DNA of 64,000 bases from Phycisphaerae bacterium (GTDB lineage Bacteria > Planctomycetota > Phycisphaerae > Phycisphaerales > SM1A02): NCBI GenBank assembly GCA_016795035.1, contig JAEUIT010000054.1, forward strand, positions 1-64,000, given 5' to 3'. The notes under the pieces are model-generated. The model was not told the origin of the DNA. It saw only the letters and a program-made list of their open reading frames with translations, and searched no databases. Positions within the stretch are counted from its first letter, which is position 1. Each line of letters opens with the position of its first letter. Position numbers and translations under genes: made by a program. This document shows, piece by piece, positions 58,445 through 64,000 of this stretch.

Positions 58445-59368
58445 CTACGCAGGCCAGAGCATCGCGGCTCCGAACACGCCGCTCGAGTCTCCGTGCTCGG
58501 CTCGACGAATGGGCGTCGAGAACGAGTCGGTGAACGCAAGGGCACGCACCCGATCGGGAAGGAGAGCGTACAGCGCCGCGACGTTGCTGACGCCGCCGCC
58601 GAGGACGATGCAGTCAGGGTCGAGCACGTTCACGATCTCGGCGAGCGACACCGCCATGTCGTCGACCAAGCGATCGATCGTCTCGGCCGCGCCGGCGTTC
58701 CCCGCCTCGGCGAGCGCCGCGATCTCCGCGAGCGTCCACGTCTCACCGGTGCGCTCCGCGTGGGCCCGTTCGACCGCCGGCCCGCTCAGATATTGCTCGC
58801 GACACCCGATAAGGCCGCAGTAGCACGGACGCGGCTCGCGTCGGGCATCCATGTCGCGACCGCGACGCCACGCCGCCGGCGCGGGCATGGCGCAATGTCC
58901 CCATTCGCCGCCTACGCCGTTCGCGCCATCCCACGCTCGGCCGTCGATGACGACACCGCCGCCGACGCCCGTTCCCGCGATGACGCCGAAGACGACGCGG
59001 GCGCCGCGCGCGGCGCCGGTGATCGCCTCCGAAAGCGCGAAGCAGTTCGCGTCGTTCGACGCGCGGAGCTCGCGCCGAAGCCGCGCCGCGAGATCCTGCA
59101 CGAACGGTCGGCCGTTCAGGACGGTCGAGTTCGAGTTCCGTTGCAGCCCGGTCTTCGGCGAGACCGATCCGGGCATGCCGAGGCCGACGCGAGCTGCAAC
59201 GCCGAGTTCGCGCTCGCAGCGCTCGACGATCCCCGCGATCGCCTCGATCGTCCCGTCGTACTCCCCTTTCGGCGTCGCCACGCGCTCGCGCCACAGCGTG
59301 CGAGCGTTCGCGTCGATCGCGACACACTCGATCTTCGTTCCACCAAGATCGATGCCGATGCGGAGCAA
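58445..59368 (-). CDS. ROK-family sugar kinase (307 aa)
   Basis: ROK kinases phosphorylate glucose, fructose, N-acetylglucosamine or related sugars. Seen here are the ATP-binding motif IGIDLGGTKIECVAI at the N-terminus; GIGTGVGGG-like 'VIAGTGVGGGVVIDG'; the ROK zinc motif 'GHCAMP...CYCGLIGCREQYLSG'; and 'DPDCIVLGGGVSNV'. The form with 'CYCGLIGCREQYLSG' is closest to fructokinase or GlcNAc kinase. The start is a TTG (LRIGIDLGG) with no good ribosome site, so it is uncertain by a few codons. The spacer to hutF is purine-rich (GGAGAGGGAGGGAG). It carries two facing dispersed words (59139, 59194). Confidence 0.9.
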   Translation of the reverse strand: MLRIGIDLGGTKIECVAIDANARTLWRERVATPKGEYDGTIEAIAGIVERCERELGVAARVGLGMPGSVSPKTGLQRNSNSTVLNGRPFVQDLAARLRRELRASNDANCFALSEAITGAARGARVVFGVIAGTGVGGGVVIDGRAWDGANGVGGEWGHCAMPAPAAWRRGRDMDARREPRPCYCGLIGCREQYLSGPAVERAHAERTGETWTLAEIAALAEAGNAGAAETIDRLVDDMAVSLAEIVNVLDPDCIVLGGGVSNVAALYALLPDRVRALAFTDSFSTPIRRAEHGDSSGVFGAAMLWPA

Positions 59369-59413
59369 GGAGAGGGAGGGAGAATGGAGAGAGGAGATTG
59401 GAGAGGCCGTGTC

Positions 59414-60775
59414 CTAGGCGCGGCGGATCTTCCAGCGGCCGCCGACGCACGTGCCGCACACGGCGCTCGTGCCGGTGCCGAAGACGAGATGCGACGCGAA
59501 GGTCTCGGGCGTCCAGCCCGCCATCGTCGAATGGTTGAGGTCGACGATCGCGGCGTCGGCGAGCGCGCCGACCTGGAAGGCCCCGGCGTCGAGGCCGAGC
59601 GACCGCGCGCCGTTCGCGGTGCCGATCGCGAGTAGCTCCGCGCCGGCGTCGGCGGTGCTGCCGACGGCAACGACCCGCTTCTCATGCCGCAGTCGCTGCA
59701 CGTACTCGAGCCAGCGCAACTCCTCGGTCGCGGAGAGGCGGCTATTGAGGTCGGTGCCGATCGCGAGATGCCCGCCCTTCGCGCGGAAGGAGCCGACGTC
59801 GCAGACGCCGTCGCCGAGGTTCGCCTCGGTGAGCGGGCAGAGGCACACCGTCGCGCCGCGCTCCGCGAGGCCGCCGAGATCCTCGGCCGTCGTGTGCGTC
59901 GCGTGGACCACGGTGAATCGCCCGTCGATCGCGAGGCGCTCGAGAAGAAGCTGGCACGGGCGCCTGCCGTGCGCCGCCATGCAGTCGGCGATCTCCTGCC
60001 GCACTTCCTCGAGATGCATGTGGAAGACCGCGTTGCGGCGCACGCTCTCGGCGTGCAGACGCTCCAAGATGTCGATCGGCACCGCGCGCACGCTGTGCGC
60101 CGTCACGCCGACCGACTGCGTGGCCGGATCGCACGCGGCCGCGAGCGCGTCGAAGCGGGACCAGTATTCGCGCTCGTCGCGCGTCTCGAATCGGCGCTGC
60201 CCGCCGGCGAGCGGCTTGCCGAAGCCGCCGGTCATGTAGCAGGCGTCGAGCAGGACGATGCGGATGCCGGCGTCGCGGGCCGCGGCGAGCACCGCGCCGT
60301 CGAGCGCGTAGCGCTTCGACTCGTCGCCCTGCCCGTTCGCGTCGAGCAGGTGACGCACGTAATGGAACTCGCCGACCGTCGTGAAGCCGCTGGCTAACAT
60401 CTCGCTGAAGCACTGCTTCGAGAGCTCGTAGCACGACTCCTCGGTGAGGCGGTCGACGAGCGCGTACATCGCGTCGCGCCAGGAGAAGAAGCCGCCCGGC
60501 TTCGCCTCGCCCGCCGCGCCGGCGTCGGGTCGCCCTTCGACAAGGCCGCGCAGGCCGCGCTGAAACGCGTGCGAGTGGGCGGACACGAAGCCCGGAACGA
60601 GGGCCTTGCCGGGCAGCCGCAACGTGGACGGCCGGTTCGGCGGCCCGAGGTAGGTGATGCGCCCCCCGTCGATGCCGAGCGCGACTCCCCGCTCGAGGCG
60701 ACCGTTGATCCACGTCCAGTCGGGATGGACGAGTTGCTCTGTGCGTTGCTCGACACGGCCGCCGAATGGGGTCAT
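59414..60775 (-). CDS. hutF: Formimidoylglutamate deiminase (453 aa)
   Basis: HutF hydrolyses N-formimidoyl-glutamate to N-formylglutamate and ammonia in histidine breakdown. It is a metal-dependent amidohydrolase: the first metal motif is H67-S-H69 in GFVSAHSHAFQRGLRGL; 'GFTTVGEFHYVRH', 'VGVTAHSVRAVP', 'FHMHLEEVRQEIADCMAAHGRRPCQLL', 'VVHATHTTAEDL' and the late 'IGTDLNSRLSATEELRWLEY' follow the HutF order. Other hut genes are not in the window. ATG 60775 has TACCAT 6 nt upstream, a leaderless arrangement. It diverges from the S9 peptidase. Confidence 0.88.
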   Translation of the reverse strand: MTPFGGRVEQRTEQLVHPDWTWINGRLERGVALGIDGGRITYLGPPNRPSTLRLPGKALVPGFVSAHSHAFQRGLRGLVEGRPDAGAAGEAKPGGFFSWRDAMYALVDRLTEESCYELSKQCFSEMLASGFTTVGEFHYVRHLLDANGQGDESKRYALDGAVLAAARDAGIRIVLLDACYMTGGFGKPLAGGQRRFETRDEREYWSRFDALAAACDPATQSVGVTAHSVRAVPIDILERLHAESVRRNAVFHMHLEEVRQEIADCMAAHGRRPCQLLLERLAIDGRFTVVHATHTTAEDLGGLAERGATVCLCPLTEANLGDGVCDVGSFRAKGGHLAIGTDLNSRLSATEELRWLEYVQRLRHEKRVVAVGSTADAGAELLAIGTANGARSLGLDAGAFQVGALADAAIVDLNHSTMAGWTPETFASHLVFGTGTSAVCGTCVGGRWKIRRA

Positions 60776-60777
60776 GA

Positions 60778-60795
60778 CTCGATGGTAGCATCGAG
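60778..60795. promoter_or_regulatory. Divergent promoter with palindrome CTCGATG-GTAG-CATCGAG
   Basis: Two 7-base perfect inverted arms flank GTAG. On the minus strand TACCAT within it is the -10 box of hutF (6 nt from ATG); on the plus strand TAGCAT (60786-60791) can serve the S9 peptidase gene (ATG 60812). A regulator binding the palindrome would control both. Confidence 0.5.
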
Positions 60796-60811
60796 CCCTC
60801 GCGAGGTTGAG

Positions 60812-62944
60812 ATGCCCACACGAACGAAGCGCTCGTCGAAATCGTCCGCACGTCGCACCGCCACGCGTGCGAAGGAACGCGCCACCCACGCTCGCCGTCC
60901 GATCGACGCCGAGGACCTCCTCTGCTTCGTCGGCTTGGGCGATCCGCAGATGGCGCCCGACGGCTCGCGCGTCGCGTTCGTGCGCACCGTCGCGAACGAC
61001 GACGCGAAGCTTGAGTCGTCGATCTGGATGGCCGACGTCGGCGAGGGCGCCGCGCCGCGCGCGCTCACCCGCGGCACGAAGGACTCGATGCCCCGCTTCG
61101 CCCCCGACTCGCGCTCGGTCGCCTTCCTCCGCGCGAGCGAAGGGCGCGCGACGCAGATCGCCACCATCGCGCTCGACGGCGGCGAAGCCCGCATCCTCAC
61201 GCGATTCCCCGAAGGGTCCTTTCGCGCGATCTCCTGGTCGCCCGACGGCAAGCGGCTCCTCGTGAGCCATCGCACGACCGAGGCGGAGTGGACGACCGCC
61301 GCGAAGCGCGAACGCGAACGTCAGGGCAAGGGCGAGCCGCCGCGGATCATCGAGAGCCGCTGGCATCGCCTCGACGGCGATGGCTGGTTCGGCAACGCAC
61401 GGCACCAGCTCTACATCGTCGACGCGCGCACCGGCAACGCCACGCCGATCTACGACGGCGACACGCTCGGCGACGCCGACGCCGCGTGGTCCCCCGACGG
61501 CGAGACGATCGCGATCACGACGAACCGCCACCGCGACGCGCTGACGAAGCCGTGGAAGTCGGAGATCCTCCTTCTCAACGTTGCACGCGGAACGCTCACG
61601 GCGCTCGAAGGCCTTCCGATCGGCCCCAAACTCGGCGTTGCATGGTCGCCCGACGGCCGCCATCTCGCGTGGGCCGGCCGCGTGAGCCGGGACGGCGCGT
61701 ACAGCACGGAGAACCTCGAGGTCTGGGTCGCCCCGGTCGACAAGAAGGCCGCGTCGCCCGGCCGACGCGGCCGCGCGGCGAAGTCCGCGGCGCGAAGCCT
61801 GACCCACCACACCGACTACTGCCTCCTCGCGCCGACCCTGAGCGACTCGACCGAGGTCGCGTTCCGCCCCACGATCTCGTGGCGCGACGACGAGACGCTC
61901 GTCGCCCGCGTGGGCTGGCACGGCGGCGGCCATGTCATGCAGTTCTCGCTCGACGGCAGCGCGCCGATCTTCCTCACCGAAGGGCTCGTCGAGTTCACGG
62001 TCGGCAGCGTGTCGAAGGACGGCTCGCGGCTCGCGGCCCTTCGCTCGACGCCCACCGAGCTCGCGGAGGCGGGCGTCGTCGAGTTCGACCGGCGCCGCCC
62101 GGCTGCAACGTGGAAATCGCTGACCTCGTTCAACGGCGCGCTGGCGAAGGAGCTCGAGCTCGTCGCCCCCACCGAGCACTGGGTCACGGCCGACGACGGC
62201 CACCGCACGCACGTGTGGGTCATCCGTCCGCCGCGCAGCGCGCCGGGCGGCAACGCGAAGCGGCCCGCGATCCTTCAGATCCACGGCGGACCGCACACGC
62301 AGTACGGCGCGAGCTTCTTCCACGAGTTTCAGCTGCTCGCGGCGCGGGGCTACGTCGTCGTCTACTCCAATCCGCGCGGAAGCAAGGGCTACGGCCGCGA
62401 CCACTGCGCGGCGATCCGCGGCAGCTGGGGCGACCGCGACTGGGCCGACATCCAGGCCGTCACCGAGTTCATGCGCACGCTTCCCGGCGTCGATCCGAAG
62501 CGCCTCGGCATCGCCGGAGGCAGCTACGGCGGATACATGACGAACTGGGCGATCGGCCACTCAAAGGCCTATCGCGCGGCGATCACCGATCGCTGCGTCT
62601 CGAACCTCGTGAGCATGGCCGGCAACTCCGACTATCCGCTCGAGCCGGGCGAATACTGGCCCGGCTCCGCGTACGAGAACGCCGAGGCGATGTGGCGCAT
62701 GAGCCCAATCGCGTATTTCAAGGGCGTCACCACGCCGACCCTGATCATCCACTCGGAAGGCGACCTCCGCTGCAACATCGAGCAGGCGGAGGAAGTCCAC
62801 ACCGCGCTCTGCCTCCAGCATGTGCCTACGCGATTCGTGCGTTATCCGGCCTACACGAGCCACGGCATGTCGCGCAGCGGTCCGCCCGACATGAAGATCC
62901 ATCGCCTCCGCGAGAATCTCGCGTGGTGGAAGCGCTGGCTCTGA
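60812..62944 (+). CDS. S9-family prolyl oligopeptidase/acylaminoacyl peptidase (710 aa)
   Basis: It is a serine peptidase with a beta-propeller lid and an alpha/beta-hydrolase domain. The propeller shows repeated 'SPDGKRLLVS', 'SPDGETIAIT', 'SPDGRHLAWAG'. The catalytic triad is S571 in GIAGGSYGGYMTNW, D651 in IIHSEGDLRCN and H684 in YTSHGMSRSG. The oxyanion block 'LQIHGGPHTQYGASFFHEFQLLAARGYVVVYSNPRGS' is typical of the S9C branch. There is no signal peptide; a Lys/Arg/Ser-rich N-terminus (MPTRTKRSSKSSARRTATRA) suggests a cytoplasmic enzyme that cuts peptides. The start 60812 has a weak GAGGTTGAG ahead. Confidence 0.92.
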   Translation: MPTRTKRSSKSSARRTATRAKERATHARRPIDAEDLLCFVGLGDPQMAPDGSRVAFVRTVANDDAKLESSIWMADVGEGAAPRALTRGTKDSMPRFAPDSRSVAFLRASEGRATQIATIALDGGEARILTRFPEGSFRAISWSPDGKRLLVSHRTTEAEWTTAAKRERERQGKGEPPRIIESRWHRLDGDGWFGNARHQLYIVDARTGNATPIYDGDTLGDADAAWSPDGETIAITTNRHRDALTKPWKSEILLLNVARGTLTALEGLPIGPKLGVAWSPDGRHLAWAGRVSRDGAYSTENLEVWVAPVDKKAASPGRRGRAAKSAARSLTHHTDYCLLAPTLSDSTEVAFRPTISWRDDETLVARVGWHGGGHVMQFSLDGSAPIFLTEGLVEFTVGSVSKDGSRLAALRSTPTELAEAGVVEFDRRRPAATWKSLTSFNGALAKELELVAPTEHWVTADDGHRTHVWVIRPPRSAPGGNAKRPAILQIHGGPHTQYGASFFHEFQLLAARGYVVVYSNPRGSKGYGRDHCAAIRGSWGDRDWADIQAVTEFMRTLPGVDPKRLGIAGGSYGGYMTNWAIGHSKAYRAAITDRCVSNLVSMAGNSDYPLEPGEYWPGSAYENAEAMWRMSPIAYFKGVTTPTLIIHSEGDLRCNIEQAEEVHTALCLQHVPTRFVRYPAYTSHGMSRSGPPDMKIHRLRENLAWWKRWL

Positions 62945-63105
62945 CGCGGCGTCGCGATCGGCGAGATTGCTGAATCTCGGGCGCATGCGTGCCCGAACCG
63001 GCGTGCATGGACGACGACATTCGGCCGTGCCTCGGTTTCTCCGACCGCACGAGCCCATCGAATCCGCCGTTGGAGGCCGACGATCGTCGGAGCCGCTTCA
63101 CCCCG

Positions 63106-63111
63106 TACACT
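63106..63111 (+). promoter_or_regulatory. -10 box TACACT upstream of folE
   Basis: GTACACT lies 9 bases before the ATG at 63121. Between the S9 peptidase stop and this box (62945-63105) I see no other feature. Confidence 0.5.
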
Positions 63112-63120
63112 TCGCGGCCC

Positions 63121-63717
63121 ATGCACGAACCGGATCTCAGTTCCCCCGAGGCGAAGGAAGCGATGTCGCACGTGCGGTCGATCCTCCGCTACATCGGCGA
63201 CGACCCCGACCGCGAAGGCCTGCTCGACACGCCGAAGCGCGTGGTGAAGGCCTGGTACGAGCACTTCTGGGGCTACAACGAGGATCCGGTCGAGCCGCTT
63301 CGCCGCACGTTCACCGAGATCGAAGGCTACGACGAGCTCGTTCTCCTGCAGGACATCGAAGTGCACAGCCACTGCGAGCACCACATGGTGCCGTTCGTGG
63401 GCAAGGCGCACGTCGCGTACATCCCGAACGGCCGCGTGGTGGGACTCTCGAAGCTCGCCCGCGTCGTCGACATCTTCTCGAAGCGGCTGCAAGTCCAGGA
63501 GAAGCTCACGGCGCAGATCGCGAGCACGATCTGGAACACGCTCGAGCCGCACGGCGTCGCGGTCGTTCTCCAGTGCCGGCACTTCTGCATGTGCTATCGC
63601 GGCGTGCGCCAGCCCGAGGCCGTCACGACGACAAGCAAGCTCTACGGCACGTTCCTTTCGAACCCCGCGGCCCGCGCCGAATTCTTCACGCTGCTGAACA
63701 CGCGCCCGCGCTCGTGA
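63121..63717 (+). CDS. folE: GTP cyclohydrolase I (198 aa)
   Basis: It converts GTP to dihydroneopterin triphosphate, first step of folate and pterin synthesis. The zinc ligands C85 and H88 are in VHSHCEHHMVPF and C156 in QCRHFCMCYRGV. Other blocks: 'REGLLDTPKRVVKAW' and 'VGLSKLARVVDIFSKRLQVQEKLT'. The length is as expected. The ATG is the first in the conserved frame and lies 9 nt after a TACACT box. Its stop abuts the stop of the convergent partial gene, with no spacer. Confidence 0.97.
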   Translation: MHEPDLSSPEAKEAMSHVRSILRYIGDDPDREGLLDTPKRVVKAWYEHFWGYNEDPVEPLRRTFTEIEGYDELVLLQDIEVHSHCEHHMVPFVGKAHVAYIPNGRVVGLSKLARVVDIFSKRLQVQEKLTAQIASTIWNTLEPHGVAVVLQCRHFCMCYRGVRQPEAVTTTSKLYGTFLSNPAARAEFFTLLNTRPRS

Positions 63718-64000
63718 TCAGCGGACCGTTCCCTCGCGCAGGTACTCGACGCCGAGCGACTCGAAGCCGGGACTCGGCGTTGCAGCCGCACGCGTGAAGC
63801 GCACGACGCTCGTGCCGCCCCAAAGCCACGGACTGCTGCGCGTCGCCCACGACCGGAGGTCGCAGGGCACGAACCGCGCGACGATCGTCTCCGGCAACGC
63901 GGAGGGCCGCGGCGCGACGCCGGCCCATTCGACGTCCTTCAGCTGCGGCACGAGTCGATGCCAGGTGCCGTCGCCGAGATCGGCCTCCCACGTGCCGCAC
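63718..64000 (-). CDS. C-terminal part of an unidentified protein (cut by window edge)
   Basis: The minus-strand frame is open from the window end to TGA at 63718-63720 and gives 93 residues (CGTWEADLGDGTWHRLVPQL, KDVEWAGVAPRPSALPETIV, then SPWLWGGTSVVRF). The WGGT.VVRF and FESLGVEYLREGTVR endings look like a beta-rich C-terminal domain, but I cannot name a family. It has a CGTTGCAG word with the full CTCNN extension (63773-63785). It is convergent with folE with zero spacing. Confidence 0.5.
   Translation of the reverse strand, partial: CGTWEADLGDGTWHRLVPQLKDVEWAGVAPRPSALPETIVARFVPCDLRSWATRSSPWLWGGTSVVRFTRAAATPSPGFESLGVEYLREGTVR

Overview
This 64 kb window is high-GC DNA that looks like a planctomycete chromosome, most likely from the class Phycisphaerae. 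The reasons are: several secreted proteins ending in the GDxxGDGxVxxxDLxxLLGxWG dockerin-like calcium repeats typical of that group; short C-terminal zinc ribbons of the CIECGYPL...CPECG type; secreted DUF885 and sorbosone-dehydrogenase-like proteins; and a Ser/Thr kinase with a TPR-like output region. The placement is inferred from gene content and has not been tested with a phylogeny. No rRNA, tRNA or CRISPR array was seen.

Layout. 0-0.25 kb: the end of an IS481-like insertion sequence. 0.28-10.6 kb: secreted and membrane proteins, including an APP1-type lipid phosphatase, two tandem zinc-ribbon membrane paralogs and an M48 metalloprotease. 10.7-20.4 kb: a dockerin-tailed surface protein, rplI, a Cas4-like/DUF2779 nuclease, a DUF885 peptidase-like protein and a dockerin-tailed SGNH-like hydrolase. 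20.5-28 kb: a Ser/Thr kinase translationally coupled to a giant AsmA/DUF748 protein. 28-28.7 kb: a non-coding stretch holding a 69-bp-period repeat array. 28.7-33 kb: a PQQ-type sugar dehydrogenase with dockerin, a TSCPD protein and an HTH regulator. 33.1-38.4 kb: an overlapping gene set (GH10-like protein, comEA-like gene, mfd). 38.5-46 kb: purC, a GH116-like Tat-exported glycosidase, a divergent folD and a TlpA-like thioredoxin. 46-52.8 kb: a large beta-helix/dockerin protein and an aspA-dcu aspartate-fumarate module. 52.9-64 kb: an OprB-like porin, a Gfo/Idh oxidoreductase, a DadA-like enzyme, an FHA-GAF-PP2C phosphatase, a ROK kinase, HutF, an S9 peptidase and folE.

The strongest unexplained signal is a short word scattered over both strands and through genes and spacers alike: CGTTGCAGS, in about half the copies extended to CTCNNCGTTGCAG. 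I count 67 exact copies of the 8-mer in 64 kb, against about 2-3 expected by base composition. It occurs in all reading frames and in hairpins at gene ends, and two copies lie inside the comEA-like gene. It behaves like a DNA uptake sequence or another genome-signature motif (HIP1-like, or a methylation target).

Three further structural themes stand out. Many start codons sit 5-9 nt after a TANNNT -10 box, most often TACGCT, which implies leaderless mRNAs. Heptad (STRR-like), 6-bp and 23-bp tandem repeats occupy several junctions between convergent genes. A GC-rich REP-like element lies directly upstream of two of the leaderless promoters.
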